This document shows positions 17,726-27,382 of a DNA stretch of 64,000 nucleotides, piece after piece. A program made the translations under genes and the position numbers. Each line of letters starts with the position of its first letter. The first letter of the stretch is position 1. Source of the stretch: Neobacillus sp. PS3-12 (GTDB lineage Bacteria > Bacillota > Bacilli > Bacillales > Cytobacillaceae); NCBI RefSeq assembly GCF_030915385.1, contig NZ_CP133268.1, positions 4,066,001 through 4,130,000 of the forward strand, in the 5' to 3' direction. The notes beneath the pieces were generated by a model, which had not been told where the DNA came from, did no database searches, and worked only from the letters and a program-made list of their open reading frames with translations.

Positions 17726-17866
17726 ATGTACGGATATGGTGCTGGAGGATTTGGCGGCGGATGCTGTGGATATGGTTATGGTGGAGTTGGCTGGGGTGGC
17801 GGCTTCGCTTTAATCGTCGTATTATTCATCCTGTTAATCATTGTAGGAGCAGCTTGCTTCTATTAA
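17726..17866 (+). CDS. YjcZ family small sporulation membrane protein (46 aa)
   Basis: Longer paralogue of the preceding gene: Tyr/Gly/Cys-rich N-terminus ([19 protein letters not shown]), then [27 protein letters not shown] precedes ATG 17726. The Cys pair and Gly-Tyr repeats recall coat-associated small proteins. The tandem pair is ended by a strong terminator shared with the convergent FtsH-like gene. The longer frame at 17722-17904 is a shadow. Confidence 0.85.
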   Translation: MYGYGAGGFGGGCCGYGYGGVGWGGGFALIVVLFILLIIVGAACFY

Positions 17867-17873
17867 TTAAAGG

Positions 17874-17903
17874 AAAAAAGCGGGGAATTTCCCCGCTTTT
17901 TTA
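17874..17903. terminator. Bidirectional terminator
   Basis: Perfect palindrome AAAAGCGGGGAA / TTCCCCGCTTTT with A and T runs on the two sides; serves the YjcZ pair and the FtsH-like gene. Confidence 0.93.
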
Positions 17904-17906
17904 ATG

Positions 17907-19631
17907 TCATCCTGTTATGAAAGACGATCCATTGACAATTTGCTCTACTTCAGAGCCTTCAAGCGTTTCTTTGGCTAATAATGCATCAACTAAACGCGTA
18001 TACTGTGCCTGGTTTGTCTTAATTAGTCTTTCGGCTTTTTCAAGTCCTTTTTGGAATAATTCCTGCATTTTTCTCTCTTTATCTTGTTTATTAAAGGTTA
18101 AAGTGAAGCCACTTTCAACCATTCCTGTGTCCACCATCTGTTCAATAATGGTCTTCGCTTGCTGGACATCGCCGCTAACGCCGATGCTGTGCTCGCCAAG
18201 GAACAGCCTTTCAGCCACACCCCCGGCAAGTACCATGGCAATTCGATCTAAAAGATCGCTTGTTGTTGAAAGATGAAGCTCCTTCGGTATTGGAGCCACA
18301 TATCCCAAGGCCTCACCGCGAGGAATAATCGTTGCTTTTCTTACAGAACCTGGTTTGGTAACTGCGGATACAATTGCGTGTCCTGCTTCATGAATTGCAA
18401 CACGTTGTTTTGTCTCGTTATCTTGAAGTGCCCTTGATGTACTTCCAAGAATCGTTCGATCAAGTGCATAATCAAGATCATGTTTTTTGATTTCATCTTG
18501 TCCGTGCCGAATTGCGTATCTGCTCGCTGTTTCAAACAATGATTGAAGATCCGCTCCAGAAAATCCCGATGTACTTTCCGCTAATAGGTCTAAGGAAGAG
18601 CGAACATCGGCAGCAAGAACCTTGTCTTTTGTATGAATTTCAATTATTTCTCTTCTCCCTTTAGTATCTGGCAAGGGAACATTAAAGGAAAAGTCAATTC
18701 TTCCTGGGCGAAGAAAGGCTTCATCAAGCATATCTTTTCTGTTTGTTGCGGCAATGAACAGGATTCCGTCATTTGCATGCCCGCCATCAAGCTGGACAAG
18801 TAGCTCTGTTAACGTTTTTTCTGCTTCCTCACCGCCATGTGCTTTTCTTCTTCCAGCAAGGGCATCAACCTCATCAATAAAAATTACGGCAGGGCTCATT
18901 TTTCTTGCACTTTGGAATAACGAGCGGACACGGCTTGCACCTATACCCACAAATAATTCATTAAAAGCAGACCCGCTTGTTGAAAAGAAGGATGCATTGA
19001 GCTCACGTGCAATCGCTTGGGCAAGCAAGGTTTTTCCTGTGCCTGGAGGTCCATATAAAAGAATGCCCTTTGGCGGTTTAATGCCAAGTTTAAGTGAACG
19101 CTCAGGTTCCTTTAGGATCGAAAGAGTTTGCAAAATCTCTTCTTTCATTTCTTCACCAAGTCCGCCAACATCATCTAAACGTATAGAAGGAAGGGGGCGT
19201 GGCTTTGAAACACTGTTTTTCATTGAATTTGAAACGCCAAAGCCTCCTTTTGCTTTCTGGAGTGCAAAGGCTGCTGCAGCTATAACGATGATTACTCCAC
19301 CCATAATCCATTTTCCATATGGGCTGCTGGTTGAATATGTGTAATCAATGTTGTACTTTTCAACAAGAGTATTAATCATTTGGCTATTAGGCGGAATATG
19401 GGAAACATATTTGCCATGATCGGTTACTAAATGAAGACTTCCGTCAACTTCTTCGGTCAAGGAAACCGTTTTACCGTTTTGTGCCTGAATAGTCTTTTCC
19501 ATTTCCGAAAAAGGAAGGGCTGTTTCTTTGTTCGTTGTTTGAATGACCCAAACAATGGCGGCAATAACTAAAATAAACGCTGTAATAAGCGGGATAAACT
19601 TTGAAACTACTTTTTTGCTACTTTTATTCAA
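17907..19631 (-). CDS. FtsH-like membrane AAA zinc metalloprotease
   Basis: ATP-driven protease of the cytoplasmic membrane, 574 residues, shorter than canonical FtsH (about 640) because the C-terminal tail is short. Two membrane helices (about 11-30 and 107-125) bracket a small extracytoplasmic domain. The AAA module has Walker A GPPGTGKT, Walker B VIFIDEVDAL and the second region of homology ATNRKDMLDEAFLRPGRID. The protease carries HEAGH and a third zinc ligand, Asp, in SGDVQQAK. TTG start with AAGGAG 9 nt before. The main FtsH in bacilli sits near tilS-hprT, so this is probably a paralogue; B. subtilis has no obvious copy beside prfC. Substrates unknown. Confidence 0.88.
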   Translation of the reverse strand: MNKSSKKVVSKFIPLITAFILVIAAIVWVIQTTNKETALPFSEMEKTIQAQNGKTVSLTEEVDGSLHLVTDHGKYVSHIPPNSQMINTLVEKYNIDYTYSTSSPYGKWIMGGVIIVIAAAAFALQKAKGGFGVSNSMKNSVSKPRPLPSIRLDDVGGLGEEMKEEILQTLSILKEPERSLKLGIKPPKGILLYGPPGTGKTLLAQAIARELNASFFSTSGSAFNELFVGIGASRVRSLFQSARKMSPAVIFIDEVDALAGRRKAHGGEEAEKTLTELLVQLDGGHANDGILFIAATNRKDMLDEAFLRPGRIDFSFNVPLPDTKGRREIIEIHTKDKVLAADVRSSLDLLAESTSGFSGADLQSLFETASRYAIRHGQDEIKKHDLDYALDRTILGSTSRALQDNETKQRVAIHEAGHAIVSAVTKPGSVRKATIIPRGEALGYVAPIPKELHLSTTSDLLDRIAMVLAGGVAERLFLGEHSIGVSGDVQQAKTIIEQMVDTGMVESGFTLTFNKQDKERKMQELFQKGLEKAERLIKTNQAQYTRLVDALLAKETLEGSEVEQIVNGSSFITG

Positions 19632-19953
19632 ATAAATTCATCTCCTTAACAGAGTATACTTTTATTATAAAAGGTATTTTGCTAATTGGATTGTGGGAAC
19701 GGATGGAAATTAACTGGAATTCTTTACTGCATCATTGAAAAGAAAATAGATTTACCTTATAATCAAGGATTGCAAAGTTGTGAAGAGACATATATGATTG
19801 AAGTTATGGGCAAAAAATTTTTCATTAATAAATGAAGTAAATGCAGGAAGAATTAATAAACTAAACAATAATCATTCACGATTAAATTCAACTAACAGTA
19901 AATGAAAACAGTACTGTTTGAAGTTTCATTATAGAAAAAGAGAGGATAAAGAA
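19632..19953. other. Divergent promoter region of the FtsH-like gene and prfC
   Basis: No gene seen in these 322 bp. It holds the AAGGAG of the FtsH-like gene at its left end and a sigma-A-like promoter for prfC at 19770-19798, leaving a prfC leader of about 150 nt that is AT-rich and shows no riboswitch I recognise. Confidence 0.6.
19770..19798 (+). promoter_or_regulatory. Sigma-A-type promoter for prfC
   Basis: TTGCAA, 17-nt spacer, TATGAT. Position and spacing fit a vegetative promoter; no operator symmetry is seen. Confidence 0.55.
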
Positions 19954-21534
19954 ATGAGTAACGATTTTAAAGAAGAAGTTTTGTCACGCCGTACTTTTGC
20001 AATCATTTCTCACCCGGATGCAGGTAAAACAACGTTAACAGAAAAATTATTATTATTTGGTGGAGCAATTCGGGATGCCGGGACAGTTAAAGCAAAAAAG
20101 ACAGGGAAATTTGCCACAAGCGACTGGATGGAGATTGAAAAGCAGCGGGGAATCTCCGTTACATCCAGTGTGATGCAATTCGATTATGACGGGTATCGGG
20201 TAAATATCTTGGATACCCCAGGACACCAAGACTTTAGTGAAGATACTTATCGAACATTAATGGCAGTTGATAGTGCTGTCATGATTATCGATTCCGCAAA
20301 AGGGATCGAGGAACAGACGTTAAAACTTTTCAAAGTATGTCGTATGCGTGGAATTCCAATTTTTACATTTATAAATAAGCTTGATCGTCAAGGGAAAACA
20401 CCATTGGAATTATTAGCAGAACTCGAAGAGGTTTTGGGTATTGAATCTTATCCAATGAATTGGCCAATCGGGATGGGTAAAGAATTTTTGGGAATTTATG
20501 ACCGTTTCTACAACCGAATTGAGCAATTTAGAGTAGACGAGGATCAACGATTTATCCCATTAAATGAAGATGGAGAGATTGAAGGAGACCATCCATTAAA
20601 AACTTCAGGACTTTATGATCAAACATTGGAGGAAGTTTTGCTTTTAAATGAAGCAGGAAATACATTTTCTCGAGAAAGGGTTGTAGAAGGTACATTAATA
20701 CCTGTCTTTTTTGGAAGTGCGTTAACGAATTTTGGGGTTCAAACCTTCTTAGAGACGTATCTGCAATTTGCACCATCTCCAAAGCCGCGTCATTCGTCAA
20801 TTGGAGAAATTAATCCACTTTCTGAGAACTTTTCTGGTTTTGTGTTTAAAATTCAAGCAAATATGAATCCTGCACATCGTGACCGAATTGCTTTTGTACG
20901 TGTCTGTTCTGGAAAATTTGAACGTGGAATGACAGTCAATCTTCCTCGTTTAGGGAAACAGCTTAAGCTTTCACAGTCTACATCATTTATGGCTGAAGAG
21001 CGTAATACAGTAGAAGAAGCAGTCAGCGGAGATATCATTGGCCTTTACGACACAGGAACGTACCAAATTGGTGACACTATAACAACTGGCAAGGATGATT
21101 TTCATTTTGAAAGACTTCCACAATTTACGCCTGAACTTTTTGTCCGTGTTTCTGCTAAAAACGTAATGAAGCAAAAGTCTTTTTATAAAGGAATTCAGCA
21201 GCTTGTTCAAGAAGGTGCCATTCAGTTATATAAAACAGTTAGATCAGATGAGTATCTTTTAGGCGCTGTTGGTCAATTACAATTTGAAGTTTTTGAACAT
21301 CGGATGAAAAATGAATATAATGCAGAAGTATTAATGGAACGTCTTGGTTCCAAAATGGCCAGATGGATTGAAAATGATGTGGTTGATGAAAACTTATCAA
21401 GTTCAAGAAGCCTGCTTGTGAAAGATCGGTTTGACCATTATGTCTTTTTATTTGAAAACGATTTTGCACTACGTTGGTTCCAGGAAAAAAATCCAACTGT
21501 TAAACTATATAACCCGATGGATCGACAAGATTAA
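19954..21534 (+). CDS. prfC: Peptide chain release factor 3
   Basis: Translational GTPase that removes RF1/RF2 from the ribosome after termination. ATG 19954 (MSNDFKEEV) is chosen: AGAGGA sits 6-7 nt upstream and the 526-residue product has normal RF3 length (529 in E. coli). The frame is open 36 nt further upstream without a better start. G-domain motifs: [11 protein letters not shown] (P loop), the switch-I region [19 protein letters not shown], and NKLDRQG. RF3-specific C-terminal domains follow with [22 protein letters not shown] sequence. Monocistronic; many bacilli lack prfC, so its presence is mildly informative. Confidence 0.95.
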   Translation: MSNDFKEEVLSRRTFAIISHPDAGKTTLTEKLLLFGGAIRDAGTVKAKKTGKFATSDWMEIEKQRGISVTSSVMQFDYDGYRVNILDTPGHQDFSEDTYRTLMAVDSAVMIIDSAKGIEEQTLKLFKVCRMRGIPIFTFINKLDRQGKTPLELLAELEEVLGIESYPMNWPIGMGKEFLGIYDRFYNRIEQFRVDEDQRFIPLNEDGEIEGDHPLKTSGLYDQTLEEVLLLNEAGNTFSRERVVEGTLIPVFFGSALTNFGVQTFLETYLQFAPSPKPRHSSIGEINPLSENFSGFVFKIQANMNPAHRDRIAFVRVCSGKFERGMTVNLPRLGKQLKLSQSTSFMAEERNTVEEAVSGDIIGLYDTGTYQIGDTITTGKDDFHFERLPQFTPELFVRVSAKNVMKQKSFYKGIQQLVQEGAIQLYKTVRSDEYLLGAVGQLQFEVFEHRMKNEYNAEVLMERLGSKMARWIENDVVDENLSSSRSLLVKDRFDHYVFLFENDFALRWFQEKNPTVKLYNPMDRQD

Positions 21535-21562
21535 GAAACGGTATTTCCCACCGTTTCTTTTT
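21533..21562 (+). terminator. prfC terminator
   Basis: AAGAAACGGT / ACCGTTTCTT stem, 7-nt loop, then a long T run. Confidence 0.9.
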
Positions 21563-21641
21563 TTATACCTAAAGAAAAATATACTTAAATTACGTTACTT
21601 TTGTCCTGTACTGGGCAATCTATCTTTATAAAATATATCGA

Positions 21642-22124
21642 ATGAGCGAGAACAAAATAATGAAAAAAATGGGTAGATTGGAAGCAGTTCTTTGGAATAT
21701 TGCTTTTCCAGGCTTCAGCCAATTATTAAGCGGACAATATATTAAAGGGGTCTTATTTGTTTTTTTGGAGTTTCTAATTAATTCGAAGAGTCAATTTAAT
21801 CTTGCCATTATGTATAGTTTTATTGGCGAGATGGAGAGGGCATATTCTGTACTGAATTTTCAGTGGATCATGTTTTATCCATGCGTTTATATGTTTGCGA
21901 TTTGGGATGCTTATCGCTTTGCTATGCCTGAAGACGAAAAATTATCATTTTTGCCATTTGTTTTCAGCGCCTATTTTGTCACTGTAGGCATTATGTATTC
22001 AACTAAAATGACTATTTTCAAAATGAACCTTGGGCCTATTTTTCTGCCAATCCTTTTTTTACTACCTGGTTTAATTTGCGGATTTTTAATGAAATATTTA
22101 CTTTTATACAAAAGTAAAAAATGA
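21642..22124 (+). CDS. Hypothetical polytopic membrane protein
   Basis: 160 residues with four or five hydrophobic segments. The N-terminal motif AVLWNIAFPGFSQLLSGQYIKG resembles the amphipathic PGxGQ-xxxG start seen in small TM2/DUF5683-like membrane proteins of bacilli. No catalytic motif is visible and I do not recognise the family. The ribosome site at ATG 21642 is poor; the alternative ATG at 21660 is little better. It is a single gene between prfC and sigI. Confidence 0.6.
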   Translation: MSENKIMKKMGRLEAVLWNIAFPGFSQLLSGQYIKGVLFVFLEFLINSKSQFNLAIMYSFIGEMERAYSVLNFQWIMFYPCVYMFAIWDAYRFAMPEDEKLSFLPFVFSAYFVTVGIMYSTKMTIFKMNLGPIFLPILFLLPGLICGFLMKYLLLYKSKK

Positions 22125-22182
22125 TGTATAAATGAAATGATTGTCACTGTTTTGTCTTATTAAAAAAATATTTATGATAATC

Positions 22183-22203
22183 ACCCCCATAACGTTGTTC
22201 GTA
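22183..22203 (+). promoter_or_regulatory. Candidate SigI-type promoter upstream of sigI
   Basis: ACCCCC (22183-22188), the -35 core reported for B. subtilis SigI promoters, followed at short range by CGTA (expected CGAA). SigI autoregulates in B. subtilis, which suits the position, but the spacing (11 nt) is short, so this is tentative. A separate TATAAT at 22403-22408 just before sigI may be a vegetative promoter. Confidence 0.3.
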
Positions 22204-22326
22204 ATAACGTAAATCTATAATGAAATTGCAGTCACTATTATAAATGAAGAGTTTGTAACAGAATGGGTCACGAAAAACTTTCGTTAACGTGAAAAGGATT
22301 TTAGGCTGTTTTAAACAATAAACAGG

Positions 22327-22358
22327 AAAAGAACGCCTTTATTGGTGCTTTCTTTTTT
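22327..22358 (+). terminator. Imperfect terminator upstream of sigI
   Basis: Stem of AAGAACGCC with GGTGCTTTCTT (bulged), followed by TTTTTT. It would end the upstream membrane protein gene. Confidence 0.55.
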
Positions 22359-22427
22359 CGCTTCATATCTCTCCCTAAAATTTTTAGGTTGCCTCCATAT
22401 GATATAATTGTGATTCGAGAGGTGAGA

Positions 22428-23177
22428 ATGATGCTAAGTTTATTGTTTATGACTAAAAAGAAAAAAAGGACATTAGAGGAAGCGGTTATCTTAATCCAGC
22501 AAGGTGATCAAGCTCTATTAAACGAAACGATTACTTCCTACAAGCCATTTATTGCTAAAACCGTATCTTCTGTATGCAAGCGGTATATACATGAATCTGA
22601 CGATGAATTTAGCATTGGTCTTATCGCTTTTAATGAAGCAATCGAAAAGTACATGCCTGAACGCGGCAGGTCATTGTTAAGTTTTGCAGAGGTATTAATA
22701 AAGCGAAGAGTCATTGACTATATTCGGAAGCAAACGAAAAGTCAACATATTAGCTACGATTTTGATGGTACCGTTAATGACGAAGAATCACCGGGAACAG
22801 CAATTGTGAATGAGCTTTCATTTGAAGAATATAAGAAAAAGAAAGAAGAAGATATTCGGAAAGATGAAATTGTTCATTTTAGTGAGCTCTTGAGGACTTT
22901 TGAATTAAGCTTTAGTGATTTAGTTGAAAATTCGCCAAAGCATGCAGATGCGAGAAAAAATGCAATTTTAATAGCAAGGATCCTTGTCGAACACACGGAT
23001 CTTCGAAACCTCTTGCTTGAAAAAAAAAGGCTTCCGATTAAACAGCTTGAAGAAATGGTCGATGTCAGCAGAAAGACTATCGAACGAAATCGAAAGTATA
23101 TTATTGCGATTTCCCTTATTCTATTAGGCGATTATATGTATTTAAAGGATTATATTAAGGGGGTGCTTGAAACATGA
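22428..23177 (+). CDS. sigI: RNA polymerase sigma factor SigI
   Basis: Heat- and wall-stress sigma factor of the sigma-70 family. Region 2 is clear: KPFIAKTVSSVCKRY, DDEFSIGLIAFNEAIEKY and IKRRVIDYIRKQ match B. subtilis SigI closely. The C-terminal domain has SRKTIERNRKYIIA as DNA-binding helix. ATG 22428 follows AGAGGTGAGA and gives 249 residues (251 in B. subtilis); the frame upstream to 22389 lacks a ribosome site. rsgI overlaps its 3' end by 4 nt, so the two are translationally coupled. In B. subtilis the regulon includes lytE, mreBH and bcrC. Confidence 0.93.
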   Translation: MMLSLLFMTKKKKRTLEEAVILIQQGDQALLNETITSYKPFIAKTVSSVCKRYIHESDDEFSIGLIAFNEAIEKYMPERGRSLLSFAEVLIKRRVIDYIRKQTKSQHISYDFDGTVNDEESPGTAIVNELSFEEYKKKKEEDIRKDEIVHFSELLRTFELSFSDLVENSPKHADARKNAILIARILVEHTDLRNLLLEKKRLPIKQLEEMVDVSRKTIERNRKYIIAISLILLGDYMYLKDYIKGVLET

Positions 23178-24154
23178 AAAAAGGAATTATAATGGAAATA
23201 AATGATACATGTTTAACATTACTAACCCCTGACGGTCAATTTTTACAAGCACGAAAGCCAGAGCATCCATATATACTTGGGGAAGAGATTTTATTTAAAC
23301 CCATTTCTCCAAAAAGGCTGGCACATCATTTTTTTGGATATAAACAGCTTTCAATAGCTGCAGCCGCAATGTTCGTTATTATTGGAAGCTTGATTCCCGT
23401 TTATGAAAATGATAAGGCATATGCATATATGTCGATCGATGTTAATCCTAGTATTGAATTAGGGATCAATAAAAATATGCAAGTGGTTAAGTTAAAGGCT
23501 TTTAATTCAGATGGTCAGAAAGTCATCTCTCACATTGGAGAGTGGGAAAAAAAGAGTGTTACGGAATTTACCCAAGATGTCCTTAAAGAAATGAAAAATG
23601 AGGGATATTTAAACGACCATCATTCCATGGTGATTTCAACCGTTCGCACGGAAAATCCTGAGGAACAAACTGACAAACAGTTACATAAAAAAATAGATCA
23701 AATTAAAGAAATAGCCAAAGAAAACAGTCTAAAGGTAACAGAAATAGACGGAACAGAAAAAGAAATGGAAAAAGCTCATCAATTAGGTCTTACAACGGGA
23801 AAATATAAGGAAGCACAAATTCAATCTGTTAAGAAAAAACAGAAACAGCCTCCACAAAGCAAAGTAAGCGGGAATAGTGAGAACGCTGTTCAAAATGGCA
23901 GCCCTAATCAAGCTGTTAATCAAGATGAAACGCATGGAGTTAATCCTCCTATTTCTAACCAAAATAGCAGGAGTATTGACCAGAACAAAGCAAATGAGAA
24001 TAAAATTCCGCCTGGACAATTAAAGAAGACAGAGGAAGCTCCGAAATCGAACCAACCTGTAATAGAACGAGCAAGCAATAATAAAAAGAATCCACCGATC
24101 AATAAAGGTCAAGAAAAAAAGCAGCTTCAGGAAAACCAAAATAAAAAGGATTAA
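23174..24154 (+). CDS. rsgI: Anti-sigma-I factor RsgI
   Basis: Transmembrane anti-sigma factor that holds SigI until released by envelope stress. Residues 1-55 are the RsgI N-terminal sigma-binding domain (MKKGIIMEINDTCLTLLTPDG). One membrane helix lies at about 63-82 (LSIAAAAMFVIIGSLIPV). The outside domain has the conserved YMSIDVNPSIELGIN, where RsgI proteins are reported to self-cleave. The last 110 residues are Asn/Gln/Pro/Lys-rich and low in complexity. 326 residues, shorter than B. subtilis RsgI (381). Starts within sigI by ATGA overlap. Confidence 0.92.
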   Translation: MKKGIIMEINDTCLTLLTPDGQFLQARKPEHPYILGEEILFKPISPKRLAHHFFGYKQLSIAAAAMFVIIGSLIPVYENDKAYAYMSIDVNPSIELGINKNMQVVKLKAFNSDGQKVISHIGEWEKKSVTEFTQDVLKEMKNEGYLNDHHSMVISTVRTENPEEQTDKQLHKKIDQIKEIAKENSLKVTEIDGTEKEMEKAHQLGLTTGKYKEAQIQSVKKKQKQPPQSKVSGNSENAVQNGSPNQAVNQDETHGVNPPISNQNSRSIDQNKANENKIPPGQLKKTEEAPKSNQPVIERASNNKKNPPINKGQEKKQLQENQNKKD

Positions 24155-24180
24155 AAGTTGGCAGTCAGCCGGACTTTTTT
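24153..24180. terminator. Terminator between rsgI and the SASP gene
   Basis: AAAAGTTGGC / GCCGGACTTTT with one bulge and a following T run; the left A run may let it act on the minus strand too. Confidence 0.75.
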
Positions 24181-24187
24181 CCATAGA

Positions 24188-24385
24188 TTATTCATTTCTG
24201 CCCGATAATTGGGCTTGTGCCTGCTGAACAAGACGCTTCGTGATTTCTCCGCCAACAGAACCGTTTGCACGAGAAACCGTGTCAGAACCTAAATTTACAC
24301 CAAATTCTTGGGCGATTTCGTATTTTACCTGATCTAAATATTGTTCGATACCAGGTACTAACAATTTATTGCTGCTTCTGGCCAT
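24188..24385 (-). CDS. Alpha/beta-type small acid-soluble spore protein
   Basis: 65-residue SASP that coats forespore DNA and protects it from UV and heat. It has the two family blocks: [12 protein letters not shown], with the Glu-Phe bond cut by the GPR protease on germination, and [16 protein letters not shown]. Preceded by AAAGGAGTG. It is monocistronic, as expected of genes made in the forespore by sigma-G. The promoter was not assigned. Confidence 0.96.
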   Translation of the reverse strand: MARSSNKLLVPGIEQYLDQVKYEIAQEFGVNLGSDTVSRANGSVGGEITKRLVQQAQAQLSGRNE

Positions 24386-24507
24386 TTTTATTCACTCCTT
24401 TTTTTCATCCAGAGGTTTATTTACTCTGTATATGTATTGTTTTTATTTCTTGCAGCTTTTATTAATGGTAATAATTTTCGTATTTGGCTATCCTTATTAG
24501 GTGAAAA

Positions 24508-24533
24508 TAAAAAAGAGCCGAAAGCTCGGCTCT
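24508..24533 (-). terminator. Terminator of the glcR-glcD-glcF group
   Basis: AGAGCCGA / TCGGCTCT stem; on the minus strand it is followed by TTTTTATTTT. Confidence 0.85.
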
Positions 24534-24550
24534 TGATTATTTTACTTGTA

Positions 24551-25876
24551 CTATTTTTTTACTGCTTCCAGCAAGAGGTCAACAATATGGATTCCTCTCA
24601 TTTTTCCTGAAAGACCTTCTCTTTCAATTCCAAGCTTCATTTGCAGCAAGCAGCCAGGATTAGCTGTAACAACGGTTGTCGCATGGGTGTTTTTAGCCTG
24701 AATCATTTTGTAATCAAGCATCTTCATGGACATTTCCGATTCAATAATATTATAAATACCAGCAGAACCACAGCAGCGGCCAGCATCTTTCATTTCTTCG
24801 TATTGAATGCCCGTAATCGCTTTAAGCAATGTCCTTGGAGCAGATGCTGTTTTCATGACATTTTTTAAGTGACATGAATCTTGATAAGTAATAATCTGCG
24901 ATGGCAGCTCAAGCTTGACTTTTTCATTAAATTTAACAGCAACAAGGATTTCTGAGATGTCTTTGATTTTCTTCGTAAACTCTTTGGCTCGATCTTTAAA
25001 ATCTGGATCATCCTTTAATAAATGATCATAGTCAATTAAGAAGGCGCCACAGCCGCCGGCATTGGTAATGATAAAGTCAACATTTAGATCTTCGAAAGCT
25101 TTAATATTTCTTCTGGCAAGATCTTTTGACCCAGCTTTTTCACCACTGTGACCATGAAGAGCGCCGCAGCATGTTTGGTCCTTAGGAATAACAATTTCGC
25201 AGCCAGCCAGCTGTAGCAGCTTGATGGTAGCATCATTTGTTTTGAGGAACATTGTGTCCATTAAGCATCCTGTAAAGAACGCAACTCGATGTGTTTGTTT
25301 TCCGATTGGAGCCACATGTTCAGGCCGATTCTTCATTTCTTTCATCGTTGGCATTTTTGGAAGAACTTTTTCCATCGTTGATAAAGTATCAGGCAGGAGA
25401 CTCATAAAGCCTATTCCTCTAGCAATTGTTTGCAATCCTGATCTTTGATAAAAACCAATTAAGTTTGTTAGTCCGCGCATCCGATTTGGATGTGGGAATA
25501 ATCCATCAAAAACTGTTTTTCTGATTGCTCTTACAGGCAAAGAGAACTTTTTATTCTGGTTGATAATATCTCTTGCATCTTCAAGTAAATGTCCATACTT
25601 GACGCCGGAAGGACAAACGGTTTCACAGGCTCTGCAGCCTAGGCAAAGCTCAAGGGAACGTTCAAATTCTTCGTCAGGTTCGATTAACCCATCGACAACG
25701 GCTTTCATTAAAGCAATACGGCCCCTTGGTGCATGTGATTCTTTGTAACCCGATTCGATATATGTTGGACATGTCGGTAAACAAAATCCGCAGCGCATGC
25801 AGTTTAATAATTCATCTTCATTCAAGCGTTCTTTCAATTTCTCTTGGATGATTTTCTTTTCTTGTGTTGTTGTCAT
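24551..25876 (-). CDS. glcF: Glycolate (or D-lactate) oxidase iron-sulfur subunit
   Basis: 441 residues. It passes electrons from the GlcD flavin to the quinone pool. Two [4Fe-4S] motifs are near the N-terminus (CMRCGFCLPTCP and CLGCRACETVCP). Two CCG domains follow, with CCGALHG and CCGSAGIYN, as in GlcF/GlpC/LutA. The start overlaps the glcD stop by 4 nt, so expression is coupled. B. subtilis has the same pair (ysfC-ysfD). The enzyme lacks GlcE, as is usual in bacilli. Glycolate versus D-lactate cannot be told apart from sequence. Confidence 0.92.
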   Translation of the reverse strand: MTTTQEKKIIQEKLKERLNEDELLNCMRCGFCLPTCPTYIESGYKESHAPRGRIALMKAVVDGLIEPDEEFERSLELCLGCRACETVCPSGVKYGHLLEDARDIINQNKKFSLPVRAIRKTVFDGLFPHPNRMRGLTNLIGFYQRSGLQTIARGIGFMSLLPDTLSTMEKVLPKMPTMKEMKNRPEHVAPIGKQTHRVAFFTGCLMDTMFLKTNDATIKLLQLAGCEIVIPKDQTCCGALHGHSGEKAGSKDLARRNIKAFEDLNVDFIITNAGGCGAFLIDYDHLLKDDPDFKDRAKEFTKKIKDISEILVAVKFNEKVKLELPSQIITYQDSCHLKNVMKTASAPRTLLKAITGIQYEEMKDAGRCCGSAGIYNIIESEMSMKMLDYKMIQAKNTHATTVVTANPGCLLQMKLGIEREGLSGKMRGIHIVDLLLEAVKK

Positions 25877-27285
25877 CTTGATAGCACCACCCGTTTCCTG
25901 CTATCCTTAGCAAAAACTTTACCTGGGTTCATGATGTTATTTGGATCTAAGCCTTGTTTGATGGCTTTCATTGCATCGATGCCTTCTTTTCCAAGTTTCC
26001 ATTCAAGGTATGGGGCTTTCATCACACCAACGCCATGCTCTCCTGTGATGGTTCCGCCTAATTCAATCGCTCTATCAAAAATTTCCGCAAAAGCTAGTTC
26101 GACTCGTTCCATTTCATCATGGTTTCTGGCATCAGTTGGACAGGTTGGATGCAAATTTCCGTCACCGGCATGTCCAAATGTACAAATGTGAAGATTGTAC
26201 TTTTTAGCGATTTCATTAATTGCTTTTACCATGTTAGCAACTTCTGAACGAGGTACAGTTGCATCCTCAAGGATGGTTGTCGGTTTTAAGCGTGCTAAAG
26301 CAGATAATGCTGTACGTCTTGCCATGCTTAGTGCTTCTGCTTCTTCCGGCGTTGCAGCAATTTGTACAGAAACTGCGTTTTCATGTTTGCAAACCTCTTC
26401 AATCTTTTTCAAGTCCCGATTAACTACCTCAGCAGGACCATCTTGTTCAATTAACAGAACCGCTTGCACATCGGTTGGCAGACCAATCTTCACATAATCT
26501 TCTACAACCCTTAATGTTGGCTGATCAAGAAACTCAAGTGTTGTAGGGATAATTTTATTTGCAATAATTTTTGAAACGGATCTTGCTGCCGCTTCTAGAT
26601 CTTGATATAGGGCAAGCATTGTTTTCTTTGTATCTGGTATAGGTAAAAGCTTTAATGTAGCTTCGGTAATAACGCCAAGTGTTCCTTCAGAGCCAACAAA
26701 AAGGCGGGTAAGGTCATATCCTGCAACATCTTTTGCTAGCTTTCCGCCGGTGCGGATAATATCACCGTTGGCAAGTACAATTTCAAGGGCAATAACATAA
26801 TCTCTGGTTACACCGTATTTTAATCCACGTAAACCTCCAGAGTTTTCATTAATATTGCCTCCAATCATCGAAATGGACATTGATCCTGGATCTGGCGGAT
26901 AAAAGAGTCCTTTTGCTTCAACAGCTTTTGCTAACTCAACTGTTACCACTCCAGGCTGGACAGTTGCAGTTAAGTTTTCTTCATCTATTTCAAGAATTTG
27001 GTTCATATGTTTAAAAAGGAGAACAATTCCTCCCTCTGTTGGGCATGTGCCGCCGCAAAGGTTTGTTCCTGAACCTCGTGGAACAAGCGGGATTTTGAAG
27101 TCATTACAAACTTTTACGACTTCAGAAATTTCTTTTGTGTTTCTAGGACTTACTACTGCATCTGGCATGGATTGCATATTTGGAGTGGAGTCATAAGAAT
27201 AAGAAAGTAGTTCAGTTTTGGAATCGAAAAAGTTTTCTTTTGTGACAATAGATATGATTTTCTCTTTTACTTGATTAGAAAGCAT
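25873..27285 (-). CDS. glcD: Glycolate (or D-lactate) oxidase FAD subunit
   Basis: FAD-linked 2-hydroxyacid dehydrogenase of 470 residues. The FAD-binding type 4 domain (about 40-215) has the PRGSGTNLCGG and PPDPGSMS elements. The C-terminal FAD-oxidase domain (about 220-455) has FGHAGDGNLHP and GEHGVGVMK, which carry catalytic and metal-binding His residues. ATG 27285 follows GGAGG. The operon order glcR-glcD-glcF on the same strand makes local activation by GlcR likely. A cre-like site lies in its leader. Confidence 0.93.
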   Translation of the reverse strand: MLSNQVKEKIISIVTKENFFDSKTELLSYSYDSTPNMQSMPDAVVSPRNTKEISEVVKVCNDFKIPLVPRGSGTNLCGGTCPTEGGIVLLFKHMNQILEIDEENLTATVQPGVVTVELAKAVEAKGLFYPPDPGSMSISMIGGNINENSGGLRGLKYGVTRDYVIALEIVLANGDIIRTGGKLAKDVAGYDLTRLFVGSEGTLGVITEATLKLLPIPDTKKTMLALYQDLEAAARSVSKIIANKIIPTTLEFLDQPTLRVVEDYVKIGLPTDVQAVLLIEQDGPAEVVNRDLKKIEEVCKHENAVSVQIAATPEEAEALSMARRTALSALARLKPTTILEDATVPRSEVANMVKAINEIAKKYNLHICTFGHAGDGNLHPTCPTDARNHDEMERVELAFAEIFDRAIELGGTITGEHGVGVMKAPYLEWKLGKEGIDAMKAIKQGLDPNNIMNPGKVFAKDSRKRVVLSR

Positions 27286-27302
27286 AGGATGACCTCCATG
27301 TC

Positions 27303-27316
27303 TGGATGCGCTTTCA
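27303..27316. promoter_or_regulatory. Cre-like site in the glcD leader
   Basis: TGGATGCGCTTTCA matches 10 of the 12 defined positions of TGWAANCGNTNWCA. It lies only 18 bp before the glcD start, so it could act as a roadblock for CcpA. Tentative. Confidence 0.35.
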
Positions 27317-27382
27317 TTTCAAGCACATCACATTTCATATGTTGAACTTATACTTTCATTATAGAGAAATAAAAACGATCTT

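Noticed and set aside
24265..24465. Plus-strand ORF over the SASP gene
   Set aside because: The minus strand encodes a clear alpha/beta SASP; the plus frame is its antisense.
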